A DNA stretch of 64,000 bases. Origin: Acidobacteriota bacterium. Lineage in GTDB: Bacteria > Acidobacteriota > Thermoanaerobaculia > Multivoradales > Multivoraceae. The DNA lies in NCBI GenBank assembly GCA_028877275.1, contig JAPPFP010000014.1, positions 62,001 through 126,000 on the forward strand, in the 5' to 3' direction. The notes below the pieces were generated by a model. The model did no database searches, was not told where the DNA came from, and saw nothing but the letters and a program-made list of their open reading frames with translations. Positions 54,364-63,630 of the stretch are shown in pieces; the stretch's first letter is position 1; every line of letters begins with the position of its first letter. The position numbers and the translations under genes were made by a program.

Positions 54364-55482
54364 GTGGCGAGCGTGCTCGCGGCTGCGTCTTCCCTCGGCG
54401 CCCAGGAACACCGGTTCGGTCCGCTGCCCGTGGCTGAGGCCTGGCTGGGCAGCGGCTCGGGTTTCCTCAGCCTGCCGATCGAGGCGCCGGCCGCCCCGGA
54501 GGTCGGCGACGGCCGCTGGCAAGTCACAGCGAGTCTCAGCCTCTCCAGCTTCTGGCTGCGGTCGCCGTCCGTGTCCGAGGTCATCGAAGCGCGCCGCTAC
54601 CGGGGCCCGGTCACGGCCGAAGAACTCGACGGCATCTCGCCCTGGCCCGGCTTCGAAGGGATCTACTTCGCGGACATGGAAGTCCACCGCCTGACGCTCG
54701 ACGCGCGCAGGTGCTTCGGACGGCGGCTCGAACTCGGCCTCCGCGCCTCCATCGTCAACGCTGACGGCGGCTTCGTCGACCCGCTGATCGAGGGCTTCCA
54801 CGACTTCTTCGGCTTCCGCCAGTCCGGACGACCCCAGACCTTCCACAACGGCTACGGCCTCTACGTCCGCCGCGACGGCCCTGGCGGCTACGGAGAACAG
54901 CTCCGGTTCGTGCGCTTCGAGCAGGCGGGACTTGGCCTTGGGGAGACGATCGTCTCGCTCAAGTCCGGTCTCGGACCGGAATCAGGCGCCTGGCGGCAGG
55001 CCGTCCAGGTCCAGCTCAAGCTCCCCACCGCCGACGACGACCGCTTCCACGGCACCGGCTCGGTCGACGCCGCGATCCAGTACCTGGTATCCCGGCCCTG
55101 GCGGCGCTGGACCCTCCACGGCAACGCCGGCTTCACCCGCCTCGGCAGCCACGACCTGCTGACGCTCGAGCCGCAGAACATCATCACCGTCGCCATCGCC
55201 GGCGAACGCCCTGTCGGCCCCAGGTCCTCGATCGTCCTTCAACTCCGTCACCAGCAGAGCCCCTTCCGTCAGCTCAACCTCTCCATCCTCGGCGTCACCG
55301 CGACCCTCATCGACGTCGGCTGGACCCGAAGACTCGACCCCACCCCCGGCCAGATCAAGCGCTCTGCCTACTTCAGCCTCAGCAACAACACAGCGAAGTA
55401 CGGCTCCGCCGTCGACATCAGCCTGAACACGGGGATCCGGTTCCGAACCGGACCGGGTCAGCGTTCGGGCGCTTTGCGGTAG
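54364..55482 (+). CDS. DUF3187 family secreted/outer-membrane protein
   Basis: 372 residues from a GTG at 54364. The frame is open upstream and a better signal peptide would start at CTG 54334 or 54337 (LLPRLTVLAAVASV), so the start is uncertain. The mature region contains FGPLPVAEAWLGSGSGFLSL, VTASLSLSSFWLRS, LELGLRASIVNADGGFVDPLIEGFH, VQVQLKLPTADDDRFHGTGSVD and SIVLQLRHQQSPF near 290. This is the DUF3187 pattern, probably a beta-barrel. It begins shortly after coxL and may be part of its operon, but the link is not obvious. The last 25 nt overlap the convergent M20 gene. Confidence 0.78.
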   Translation: MASVLAAASSLGAQEHRFGPLPVAEAWLGSGSGFLSLPIEAPAAPEVGDGRWQVTASLSLSSFWLRSPSVSEVIEARRYRGPVTAEELDGISPWPGFEGIYFADMEVHRLTLDARRCFGRRLELGLRASIVNADGGFVDPLIEGFHDFFGFRQSGRPQTFHNGYGLYVRRDGPGGYGEQLRFVRFEQAGLGLGETIVSLKSGLGPESGAWRQAVQVQLKLPTADDDRFHGTGSVDAAIQYLVSRPWRRWTLHGNAGFTRLGSHDLLTLEPQNIITVAIAGERPVGPRSSIVLQLRHQQSPFRQLNLSILGVTATLIDVGWTRRLDPTPGQIKRSAYFSLSNNTAKYGSAVDISLNTGIRFRTGPGQRSGALR

Positions 55483-56912
55483 TCGAGCGGCGGCTCCTGG
55501 CCCTCCTCCAGTGCCGCGCGGTAGGGGCGGTCGGCCAGCCGGCGGTCGAGCTCTTCTCTCGCCGCCTCGACGATCGAGGGATCGGCGAGCAGGTCCCAGG
55601 CCGTCGCGGCGAGGACACGGGCGGCCATCAGCATCCCCTGGCGACCGATCGTCGTGCCGCCGGCGGCGACCGCCTGCCAGGAGTGGGCCGGCGTGCCGGG
55701 CACCCAACAGGCAGTCCGGATGCCCGTCGTCGGCGCCACCCAGGAGACATCGCCGACGTCGGTCGAGCCGAGGGTCGTGTTACCCGTTTCGTCCCGCAGT
55801 TCGGACACGGAGGCAAGGGGCCTCGGCTTGAGCAGCGACTCCTGGAGCTTCGCGGCCCACGCCTTCTCCGCCTTCGTGTAGCCCATGTCGATGAGGGTCT
55901 CGAAGTTGGCAAGCGAGACCCTGGACAGCGTGTCATTCGGAAGCAGGTTGTGGATGCCGCCCAGGAACTCGATCTCCAGTTCGGTTTCCGTCGCGTGCGC
56001 GGCGCCTTCGGCCACGAGCACCAGACGATCGTAGATCGAGCGCGCCACGTCGATATCCGGGTGGCGGACGTAGTAGTACGCCTCGGCGAATGCCGGCACG
56101 ACGTTCGGCGCGTCGCCGCCGGCGGTGATCACGTGGTGGATGCGGCTGCGGTCCGGCGTATGCTCCCGGAGAAGCTCGGCCCCGTAGTTCAGGATCGCCA
56201 CCGCGTCGAGGGCGGACCGGCCCGCCTCGGGCGACGCTGCGGCATGGGCGCTGCGGCCCCGGTAGCGGAACTTGGCCGCCACGCGGGCCAGATTCGTCGG
56301 ATCGCCGGCCGAGTTCGCGTCGCCCGGGTGCCAGTGCAGCACCGCGTCCACGTCATCGAACAGCCCGGCGCGAGCCATGAAGGCCTTGGCGCCGCCGCCC
56401 TCCTCCGCGGGGGTGCCGTAGAGCCGCAACGTTCCCTGAATCGCACCGCTACGGATGCCGTCGGCAACCGCCAGCGCGGCCCCGAGTGAGCCGGCGCCGA
56501 ACAGATGGTGGCCGCAGGCGTGGCCCCAGTCCGGTCCCTCGCGCGGAGAACGGTTGGGAACGGCCTCCTGCGACAATCCCGGCAGGGCATCGAACTCGGC
56601 GAGAATCGCGATCACCGGGCGACCGGCCCCGTAGGAGGCAACGAAGCTGGTGGGAATCCCGGCGACGCCTCGGGTGACCTCGAACTCTTCCTCCTCGACG
56701 ATCGAGGCGAGCAGGGCCGACGACTTCGTTTCCTGGTAGCCCGGCTCCGCCCACTCCCAGATCTTCCGGGCGGCATCCCAGAGCAGGTCGGCGCGCTCCG
56801 CCACCGCGGCCTCCAGGCCTTCTTTCTCCGCCACGCCGCTCGCTGCCGCCGGCGCCAGGGGGAGGAGAACGAAGGCGCAGGCAGCCACGCCCACGCGCAT
56901 TCGCCTACGCAT
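55458..56912 (-). CDS. Secreted M20-family amidohydrolase (AbgB-like)
   Basis: 484 residues, signal peptide about 1-24 (ATG at 56912 or 56900). The M20 motifs are ILAEFDALPGLSQEAVPN near 103, WGHACGHHLFGAG near 128 and YGTPAEEGGGAK near 166. FRYRGRSAHAAASPEAGRSALDA lies in the dimerisation domain. DVGDVSWVAPT near the C terminus is typical of AbgB, the p-aminobenzoyl-glutamate hydrolase subunit. Such enzymes split amide bonds of acylated amino acids. The signal peptide suggests periplasmic activity, unlike cytoplasmic AbgB. It overlaps the ADH stop codon by 8 nt, so it is in an operon with that gene. Confidence 0.85.
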   Translation of the reverse strand: MRRRMRVGVAACAFVLLPLAPAAASGVAEKEGLEAAVAERADLLWDAARKIWEWAEPGYQETKSSALLASIVEEEEFEVTRGVAGIPTSFVASYGAGRPVIAILAEFDALPGLSQEAVPNRSPREGPDWGHACGHHLFGAGSLGAALAVADGIRSGAIQGTLRLYGTPAEEGGGAKAFMARAGLFDDVDAVLHWHPGDANSAGDPTNLARVAAKFRYRGRSAHAAASPEAGRSALDAVAILNYGAELLREHTPDRSRIHHVITAGGDAPNVVPAFAEAYYYVRHPDIDVARSIYDRLVLVAEGAAHATETELEIEFLGGIHNLLPNDTLSRVSLANFETLIDMGYTKAEKAWAAKLQESLLKPRPLASVSELRDETGNTTLGSTDVGDVSWVAPTTGIRTACWVPGTPAHSWQAVAAGGTTIGRQGMLMAARVLAATAWDLLADPSIVEAAREELDRRLADRPYRAALEEGQEPPLDYRKAPER

Positions 56913-58008
56913 CGAACACGATGACCTGGCGGGCCACCTCGCCGCTCTTCAGGTTCTGGAGCGCGTCGTTGATCTGGGAGAACCCCACCCGGTCCGAGAT
57001 GAGTTCGTCGAGCTTGAGCTTTCCGGCCAGGTAGAAGTCGACCAGCCTGGGCATGTCGATGCGGAACCGGTTCGAACCCATGACGCAGCCCTGGATGCAC
57101 TTCGCCTGCATCATTTCGTGACCGGGAATCTCGATCTTCTCGCCGAAGGGGACCATGCCGATGACGGTCGCCGTGCCGCCCGGACGCAACATGGCCCAGG
57201 CCTGCTCGGCGGTCACCTTGAGGCCGATCGCCTCGAAGGCGTACTGCACGCCGCCTGCGGTCAGTTCCAGCACCTGCTCCACCGGATCGCCGGCCGACGC
57301 GTCGACCGTGTCCGTCGCGCCGAACTGCTTCGCCAGTTCGAGCTTCGAAGCCACCCGGTCGACCGCGATGACGCGCCCCGCGCCGGCGAGCTCGGCGCCG
57401 TTGATCGTCGACAGCCCGATGCCGCCGCAGCCGATCACCACGACGGTGGAACCCGGTTCCACCTGGGCCGTTCGAAAGGCCGCGCCGACGCCCGTGGTCA
57501 CCGCGCAACCGATGACGGCCGCCCGGTCGAGCGGCATGTCCTCGCGGACCTTCACGACCGCGTTCTCGTGCACCAGCATCTGCTCCGCGAACGAGGCGAG
57601 ATCCGCGAACTGCGAGACGGGCCGGAGACCTCCGCCGTTGCTGGGGGGCAGCGCCAGGCGCGGCTCCTCGGTTCGCGGCCGCCGCGTGGCCCGCTTGTCG
57701 CAGAGCGTCGGCTCGCCGCTCATGCAGTACTCGCAGTACCCGCAGAACACGGAAAGACAGGTGATCACATGGTCGCCCGGCTGGACGTAGCGCACCTCGG
57801 AACCCACCTGCTCGACGATCCCGGAGGCCTCGTGACCGAGGATTGCCGGCGTGCGAATCGGCCACAGACCGTCCACGAAGTGGAGGTCGCTGTGGCAGAC
57901 GCCGACCACGGCGCTCCGGATCAGGATCTCGTGCGGTCCCGGTTTGCTGATCGCGACATCGGTGATCTCGAGCGGTTGCCCGACCTCGTGGAATACGGCT
58001 GCTTTCAT
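56905..58008 (-). CDS. Zinc-dependent alcohol dehydrogenase (MDR family)
   Basis: 367 residues from ATG 58008. The catalytic zinc ligands are Cys in GVCHSDLH near 37 and His in ILGHEASG near 60. The structural zinc lobe CGYCEYCMSGEPTLC is near 92. The Rossmann motif is VVVIGCGGIGLSTI near 192. A proline/arginine insert RPRTEEPRLALPP sits after the zinc lobe. This pattern is the class III/formaldehyde-dehydrogenase-like branch that includes many acyl or aryl alcohol dehydrogenases in Actinobacteria and Proteobacteria. Substrate unknown; NAD-dependent oxidation of an alcohol is expected. It is upstream of and overlaps the M20 gene. It is divergent from GGT. Confidence 0.87.
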   Translation of the reverse strand: MKAAVFHEVGQPLEITDVAISKPGPHEILIRSAVVGVCHSDLHFVDGLWPIRTPAILGHEASGIVEQVGSEVRYVQPGDHVITCLSVFCGYCEYCMSGEPTLCDKRATRRPRTEEPRLALPPSNGGGLRPVSQFADLASFAEQMLVHENAVVKVREDMPLDRAAVIGCAVTTGVGAAFRTAQVEPGSTVVVIGCGGIGLSTINGAELAGAGRVIAVDRVASKLELAKQFGATDTVDASAGDPVEQVLELTAGGVQYAFEAIGLKVTAEQAWAMLRPGGTATVIGMVPFGEKIEIPGHEMMQAKCIQGCVMGSNRFRIDMPRLVDFYLAGKLKLDELISDRVGFSQINDALQNLKSGEVARQVIVFDA

Positions 58009-58107
58009 GTTCCGGTGGCCTCGTTCGTCTTGGGGTGGAAGGACGGGCAGGCTATCAGCGAGACGACGACATCCCCGGTGGTCCCGCGGCGGCGATAAGC
58101 TGCCGTG

Positions 58108-60015
58108 ATGGTCCCCACGCCGGCCCCGAGCTTCCGTGTTCGTTTCCTCGCGCTCACCGTCGCCGCCGTCAGCACTGCCGCTCCGGTCCTCGCCCAGCGC
58201 ACGGCGAAGCCCGTCCTGCACGGGCGTCACTGGGTCGCTGTCACCGGAAAACCGCTGGCCGCCACCGCCGGCGCCCTCATCTTCGCCCGCGGCGGCAACG
58301 CCGTGGACGCGACGTGCGCCATGCTCGCCGCCACCTCGACGATGTGGGACACGCTGGGCTGGGGCGGCGAAACCCAGGCCCTGATCTTCGATCCGCGGAA
58401 CAACGAGGTGGTCGGGATCAACGCGCTCGGCGCCGCGCCGACCGGCGCGACCGTCGAGTTCTACCGCGATCAGGGCTACGTCTATCCGCCCGAGTACGGG
58501 CCGCTCGCGGCGGTAACCCCGGGCACCCCGGGCGGGCTGATCGTGATGCTCGCGCACTACGGGACGATGAGTCTGGCGGAGGTGCTCGAACCGTCCATCG
58601 AGATGGCGGACGGCTACCCGATCGAGCGCGCGCAGGCCGACAACATGGAGCGGCGCAAGGAGATGCTGCAGCAGTGGCCGGACTCGGCGCGGGTGTTCCT
58701 GCCTCACCTGGGGGAGGAACGCGCGGCGCCGAGCGCCGGCGAGATCTTCCGCCAGCCGGACCTGCTCGACACCCTGCGCAAGCTGGTGGACGCCGAGGCT
58801 GCCGCGCTCAAGCAGGGCAAGACCCGGGAGCAGGCGCTGGCCGCCGCCTACGACCGCTTCTACCGCGGCGACATAGCCGAGGAGTTCATCCGCGGATCGC
58901 GGGAGCTCGGCGGCCTGCACACGATGGCCGATCTGGACCAATGGCAGGTCCACATCGAGGAGCCGGTGCGCACGAACTACCGCGGCGTCGACGTGTACAA
59001 GCTGACGTCCTGGGTCCAGGGCCCGGTCATGCTCCAGGCGCTGAACATCCTCGAGAACGCCGATCTGAAGGCGATGGGCTACAACTCGGCCCGCTACATC
59101 CACGCCCTCTACCAGGCGATGAACCTCGCGTTCGCCGACCGCGACTTCTACTACGGCGATCCCTACTTCCCGCCCGAGGAACCGCTCGAGGGCCTGCTGT
59201 CGAAGAGCTATGCCCGAGCGCGCTACGAGTCGATCGACTGGCAGCGGAACGACGAAGGCGCCCACCCCGGCGATCCGTACGCCTTTCAGGAAGGCGACAA
59301 CCCCTTCCTCGACCTGCTCGACGAGTGGACGCCCATTCCGCCGGCAGCGGACGCGGAAGGCGAACAGGGCTTCCAGCAGGCGTCGGCCGGCCGACAGACT
59401 CTGCCGCGGATGAGCTACGAAGAGGCCTTCACCGCCGGGACGACCTCGATCCAGGCCGCCGACGCGGAAGGCTGGGTCGTGTCCGTGACCCCCAGCGGCG
59501 CCTGGATCCCCGCCGTGATCGCCGGCCGCACCGGCATCGGGATGAGCCAGCGGATGCAGAGCTTCGTGCTCGATCCGGGGCTCAACCCGTACAACCTGCC
59601 CGAACCGGGCAAGCGGCCCCGCGCCACCCTGACCCCCGGCATGGCGCTCGTCGACGGCCGGCCCTACCTGTCGTTCGCCGTCCAGGGTGGCGACACGCAG
59701 GACCAGAACCTGCTCCAGTTCTTCCTGAACGTCGTCGAGTTCGGCATGAACGTCCAGGAAGCCGTCGAAGCGGCGAACATCACCAGCCACCAGATGCAGA
59801 GCTCCTTCGGCGCCCACGAGTCGCGACCGGGCGACCTCGACGTCCGCCAGGACGTGCCGCCCTGGGTGCGGTCGGAGCTTCGCCGCATGGGCTATCGGGT
59901 ACGGGCCCTCGAGCGCACCTCCGGACCGATCACCGCGATCTGGTTCGACCGCGAGAACGGCACGATGTGGGGCGGCGCCAGCGACTACGGCGAGGACTAC
60001 GGCATCGCCTGGTGA
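58108..60015 (+). CDS. ggt: Gamma-glutamyltransferase
   Basis: 635 residues from the ATG at 58108 (a GTG immediately before at 58105 is an alternative). Signal peptide about 1-29 (VLAQ). Substrate motifs: ARGGNAVDATCAMLA near 56 and YGTMSLAEVLEPSIEMADGY near 153. The autocleavage site is AGTTSIQAADAEGWVVSVT, with the nucleophilic threonine at about residue 445. The usual Thr-Thr-His is here Thr-Thr-Ser. The C-terminal small subunit ends ALVDGRPYLSFAVQGGDTQDQNLLQFF. It would transfer or hydrolyse gamma-glutamyl groups of glutathione and similar peptides in the periplasm. Confidence 0.87.
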   Translation: MVPTPAPSFRVRFLALTVAAVSTAAPVLAQRTAKPVLHGRHWVAVTGKPLAATAGALIFARGGNAVDATCAMLAATSTMWDTLGWGGETQALIFDPRNNEVVGINALGAAPTGATVEFYRDQGYVYPPEYGPLAAVTPGTPGGLIVMLAHYGTMSLAEVLEPSIEMADGYPIERAQADNMERRKEMLQQWPDSARVFLPHLGEERAAPSAGEIFRQPDLLDTLRKLVDAEAAALKQGKTREQALAAAYDRFYRGDIAEEFIRGSRELGGLHTMADLDQWQVHIEEPVRTNYRGVDVYKLTSWVQGPVMLQALNILENADLKAMGYNSARYIHALYQAMNLAFADRDFYYGDPYFPPEEPLEGLLSKSYARARYESIDWQRNDEGAHPGDPYAFQEGDNPFLDLLDEWTPIPPAADAEGEQGFQQASAGRQTLPRMSYEEAFTAGTTSIQAADAEGWVVSVTPSGAWIPAVIAGRTGIGMSQRMQSFVLDPGLNPYNLPEPGKRPRATLTPGMALVDGRPYLSFAVQGGDTQDQNLLQFFLNVVEFGMNVQEAVEAANITSHQMQSSFGAHESRPGDLDVRQDVPPWVRSELRRMGYRVRALERTSGPITAIWFDRENGTMWGGASDYGEDYGIAW

Positions 60016-60054
60016 TTCGGATCAACCGCCCCTCTTGACTCAAGGAGACCGCCC

Positions 60055-62823
60055 GTGAAGCGACTGCTCGGCGCTACCTCTGCTCTCTGCCTGTTGATCT
60101 CCGTCCTGGCCTGCGGCGAGTCCGCGGACACCGGAGCCCCGTCGGCCGACATCGTCGACATCCCCAACACGAAGTACGTGCTCGACAACGGCCTGCGGCT
60201 CATCGTCCACGAAGACCACAAGGCGCCGATCGTCGCCGTCAACGTCTGGTACGACGTCGGCGCCGGCGACGAGAAGATCGGCAAGACCGGCTTCGCGCAC
60301 CTCTTCGAGCACCTGATGTTCAACGGCAGCGAGCACTTCAACGACGACTACTTCAAGCCCTTCGACCGCGTCGGCGCGACCGGCATGAACGGGACGACGA
60401 ACCAGGACCGGACGAACTACTTCCAGGTCGTGCCGACGACCGCGCTCGACATGGCGCTGTGGATGGAGTCCGACCGCATGGGCCACATGCGCGCGGCCGT
60501 CGACCAGGCCCGGCTCGACGAGCAGCGGGGCGTGGTCCAGAACGAGAAGCGCCAGGGCGAGAACCAGCCCTACGGCAAGGTCTTCCTGACGATCTTCGAG
60601 AACACCTATCCCGACGGCCACCCCTACGACCACTCGACGATCGGCTCGATGGAGGACCTGAACGCCGCCTCTCTGGCCGATGTCCACGAGTGGTTCGACA
60701 CCTGGTACGGCGCCGCCAACGCGGTCCTCGTCGTCGCCGGCGACGTCGAGGCCGAGGACGTGAAGGCCCGGGTCGAGAAGTACTTCGGCCACATCCCGTC
60801 CGGGCCGCCGCTGATCAAGCCCGACGTTTCGCTTGCCCGCCGTAGCGAGCCGAGCCGGATCGTCCTCCAGGACCGCGTGCCGCAGGCCCGGGTCTACAAG
60901 GCCTGGAACGTCGCCACGGTGAAGGACGAATCCGTCGATCACCTCTCCCTGGCCAGCGACGTCCTGGCCGCCGGCAAGAGTTCGCGACTCTACAAGCGGC
61001 TGGTCTACGACGATCAGATCGCCACCGATGTCAGCGCCTTCGTCATGACCCGCCAGTTCGGCAGCCTGTTCCTCGTCATCGCGACCGCCAGGCCCGGCCA
61101 GGACCTTGGCGAGGTCGAGGCCGTCCTCGACGAGGAACTCGAGGCCTTCCTCGCCTCGGGGCCGACCGAGGCCGAGTTGGCGCGGGCGCAGGCCAGCACG
61201 CGGGCCAGCTTCATTCGCGGCGTCGAACGGATCGGCGGCTTCGGCGGCAAGTCCGACGTGCTGGCCGCCAGCGAGGTCTACCTCGGCAGCCCCGACGGCC
61301 ACAAGACGACCCAGGCGAACCTCCTGGCGGCCACTGTCGCCGACGTTCACGGCGCCGCCGTCGAGTGGCTGGACGAGGGCGCCCTGACCGTCGAAGTGAG
61401 GCCCTTCGCCACCTACACGACGAGCGACAGCACCGTCGATCGTTCGTCCGGTCCGCCCGAGGTCGCCGAGTTTCCTTCCGCTTCGTTCCCGGCGCGCGAA
61501 ACCGCGGAACTCGACAACGGTCTGAGCCTCATCCTGGCCCGGCGCGACGCGGTGCCGGTGGTCAACCTGACCATGCTGCTCGACGCCGGCTACGCCTCCG
61601 ACCAGTTCGCCCTGCCGGGCACCGCGCGGATGGCGATGGGGATGCTCGACGAGGGCACGACGTCCAGGGGCGCGCTCGAGATCTCGGACACGCTCGACAG
61701 CCTCGGCGCCAACCTCGGAGCGGGCTCGAACCTCGACGTGTCGACCGTGTCGATGAGCGCGCTCGTGGAGAATCTCGACGAATCCCTCGACCTGTTCGCG
61801 GACGTCATCCTGAACCCCTCCTTCCCGGAGGACGAGTTCGAGCGCCAGCAGCAACAGCAGCTCGCCGGCATCGGCCGCGAGAAGGTACAGCCGGTGTCGA
61901 TGGCCCAGCGCGTCCTGCCCCGCATCCTCTACGGCGAGGGTCACGCGTACAGCAACCCGCTGACCGGCTCGGGAACCGAAGAGTCGGTGGCGGCGCTCGA
62001 CGTCGACGCCCTGCGCGCGTTCCACGACACCTGGTTCAAGCCGAACAACGCGACCCTGATCGTCGTCGGCGACATCGCGATGGGTGACCTGCTACCGGCA
62101 ATCGAGTCACGCTTCGCTAGCTGGGAAGAGGGAGACGTGCCCGCCAAGAACCTGGCGGACGTCGCGGCACAACCCGAGACAATCGTCTACCTGATCGACC
62201 GCCCCGATTCGGCGCAATCGATCATCTTCGCCGGTCAACTTGCGCCGCCGAAGGGCGATCCCCGGAACCTCCAGATCGAGGCGATGAACGACATCATCGG
62301 CGGCGGCTTCACCTCGCGAATCAACCTGAACCTGCGCGAGGACAAGGGCTGGTCGTACGGAGCTCGTGCGATCCTCCTCGACGCCGCGGGCCAACGGCCC
62401 TACTACGCGTTCGCGCCGGTCCAGACCGACAGGACGGCCGAGTCGATGGCCGAGATCGACAAGGAGGTTCGGGGCATCCGGAGTGGTGGCAGCCGAGCCC
62501 CGACGGCGGACGAGCTGGCCAAAGTGACGGACCAGAACACGCTGACCCTGCCCGGGCGCTGGGAAACGAACGGCGCGGTGATGGCCAGCCTCATCGAGAT
62601 GACGCGTTTCGACCTGCCGGACGACTACTGGGACACGTTCGCGGACGCCGTACGGGGAGTCGGCCTCTCCGACGTCAGCGCTCAAGCGGACCGGGTGCTC
62701 CAGCCGGACAACATGGTCTGGATCGTCGTCGGCGACCGGGCACGAATCGAGGAGAAGATCCGGGCGCTGGGGCTTGGCGAGATGCGCTTTCTCGATGCCG
62801 ACGGCAATCCGGTGGAGGCGTAG
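60055..62823 (+). CDS. Two-domain M16 (pitrilysin/insulinase-like) zinc protease, lipoprotein
   Basis: 922 residues from a GTG after AAGGAG. The N terminus is a lipoprotein signal with SVLAC (C20). The first M16 domain has the inverted zinc motif HLFEH (82-86) in GFAHLFEHLMFNGSEHF, and the downstream glutamate region VVQNEKRQGENQPYG near 162. A second M16 domain begins near 480 (ELDNGLSLILARRDAVPVV) and lacks HxxEH. This is the single-chain arrangement of catalytic plus inactive halves of bacterial pitrilysin-like enzymes. It would degrade short peptides at the envelope. Its position next to GGT suggests peptide salvage. A GC hairpin follows 29 nt after the stop. Confidence 0.9.
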   Translation: MKRLLGATSALCLLISVLACGESADTGAPSADIVDIPNTKYVLDNGLRLIVHEDHKAPIVAVNVWYDVGAGDEKIGKTGFAHLFEHLMFNGSEHFNDDYFKPFDRVGATGMNGTTNQDRTNYFQVVPTTALDMALWMESDRMGHMRAAVDQARLDEQRGVVQNEKRQGENQPYGKVFLTIFENTYPDGHPYDHSTIGSMEDLNAASLADVHEWFDTWYGAANAVLVVAGDVEAEDVKARVEKYFGHIPSGPPLIKPDVSLARRSEPSRIVLQDRVPQARVYKAWNVATVKDESVDHLSLASDVLAAGKSSRLYKRLVYDDQIATDVSAFVMTRQFGSLFLVIATARPGQDLGEVEAVLDEELEAFLASGPTEAELARAQASTRASFIRGVERIGGFGGKSDVLAASEVYLGSPDGHKTTQANLLAATVADVHGAAVEWLDEGALTVEVRPFATYTTSDSTVDRSSGPPEVAEFPSASFPARETAELDNGLSLILARRDAVPVVNLTMLLDAGYASDQFALPGTARMAMGMLDEGTTSRGALEISDTLDSLGANLGAGSNLDVSTVSMSALVENLDESLDLFADVILNPSFPEDEFERQQQQQLAGIGREKVQPVSMAQRVLPRILYGEGHAYSNPLTGSGTEESVAALDVDALRAFHDTWFKPNNATLIVVGDIAMGDLLPAIESRFASWEEGDVPAKNLADVAAQPETIVYLIDRPDSAQSIIFAGQLAPPKGDPRNLQIEAMNDIIGGGFTSRINLNLREDKGWSYGARAILLDAAGQRPYYAFAPVQTDRTAESMAEIDKEVRGIRSGGSRAPTADELAKVTDQNTLTLPGRWETNGAVMASLIEMTRFDLPDDYWDTFADAVRGVGLSDVSAQADRVLQPDNMVWIVVGDRARIEEKIRALGLGEMRFLDADGNPVEA

Positions 62824-62852
62824 GCTCGCCGCTACGCGGCATTGCGCTTGAT

Positions 62853-62870
62853 GCCGGCCGGAAGGCCGGC
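62853..62870. terminator. Hairpin with GGAA loop between convergent genes
   Basis: GCCGGCC (62853-62859) and GGCCGGC (62864-62870) form a perfect 7-bp stem closed by GGAA. It lies 29 nt after the M16 stop codon and 10 nt before the end of the convergent hypothetical gene, so it may terminate both. No U tract on the plus strand. Confidence 0.5.
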
Positions 62871-62880
62871 GCACCCAGTG

Positions 62881-63609
62881 TTAGTCGCCGGCCGGCCAGC
62901 GCAGGCTGCGCCGGGCTCCGGCGAACTCCACCGTGCGGCAGTCCTCGGACGCGGTGCGCAGCAGCGCGAACCGCGGCGCGTCCGCGATCTCGACCAGACC
63001 GTGGTCCGCGGACGAAGCGAACAGCCGTTCCCGCTCATCGAGGCGCAGCGAGTCAGGATCGAGTGTGTCGGTGCGGCCGTTGTTCAGATCGGCGACGACT
63101 CGGCCCCCGGCAGCCTCGTCTTCTTCCCGCAACTGGATCGCGACCAGCGGCGGGGTCGCGCAGTCGAGGTAGCACTTGTCCCACCAGCCGTCGTTGACCC
63201 GGTACTCGACGAACCAGACACCGAGAGCCGGCTCGAAGCCGATGTGCTGGACGAAGAAACGCCGGATGCGCTCCGCCACCGGCTGCCCCTTCCACGACCA
63301 GCGCCGGTCCGCGTCGACCACGACCGGCGGATAGTGGAACGACATCAGCGCGTCGTCGAAGCCGCGTCCCCCGGCGACCGCTCTCGCCAGCGGCACCGGG
63401 AAGTAGGTGCCCCGCTCGAGCCGGTCGAGCCGCTCAGGGAGTTCCTCCGCGACGATGGCCACGACGGCCGGATCCGCCGCCGCGTCCGAATCGGACAGCG
63501 CCTCCCGGTCAGCGGGTGACAGCGGGTTCCGGAAGCGGGCCTGGTGCGAAAGGAAGATCGAGATCCCCTGAGGCCACAGCCGCTCGCAGGCCCGAAGCAG
63601 ATCGTCCAT
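62881..63609 (-). CDS. Uncharacterised protein, UPF0598/DUF4505-like C-terminal region (tentative)
   Basis: 242 residues, no signal peptide or membrane segment. The first 85 residues are helical (MDDLLRACERLWP, SDSDAAADPAVVAIVAEEL). The second part reads HYPPVVVDADRRWSWKGQPV, RIRRFFVQHIGF, KCYLDCATPPLVAIQL, LNNGRTDTLDPDSLRL and HGLVEIADAPRFALL. The order resembles UPF0598/DUF4505 proteins (single-stretch beta domain with a conserved acidic/aromatic face), but the similarity is from memory and weak. No active-site residue can be named. It ends 10 nt from a hairpin and lies just upstream of the RND permease end on the same strand (21-nt gap between the two coding regions). Confidence 0.6.
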   Translation of the reverse strand: MDDLLRACERLWPQGISIFLSHQARFRNPLSPADREALSDSDAAADPAVVAIVAEELPERLDRLERGTYFPVPLARAVAGGRGFDDALMSFHYPPVVVDADRRWSWKGQPVAERIRRFFVQHIGFEPALGVWFVEYRVNDGWWDKCYLDCATPPLVAIQLREEDEAAGGRVVADLNNGRTDTLDPDSLRLDERERLFASSADHGLVEIADAPRFALLRTASEDCRTVEFAGARRSLRWPAGD

Positions 63610-63630
63610 GACGCGACCGACCGGCTCGCC

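Noticed and set aside
57069..57078. GGTTCGAACC, resembling a tRNA T-arm
   Set aside because: It lies inside the alcohol dehydrogenase coding sequence, and no cloverleaf or acceptor stem surrounds it.
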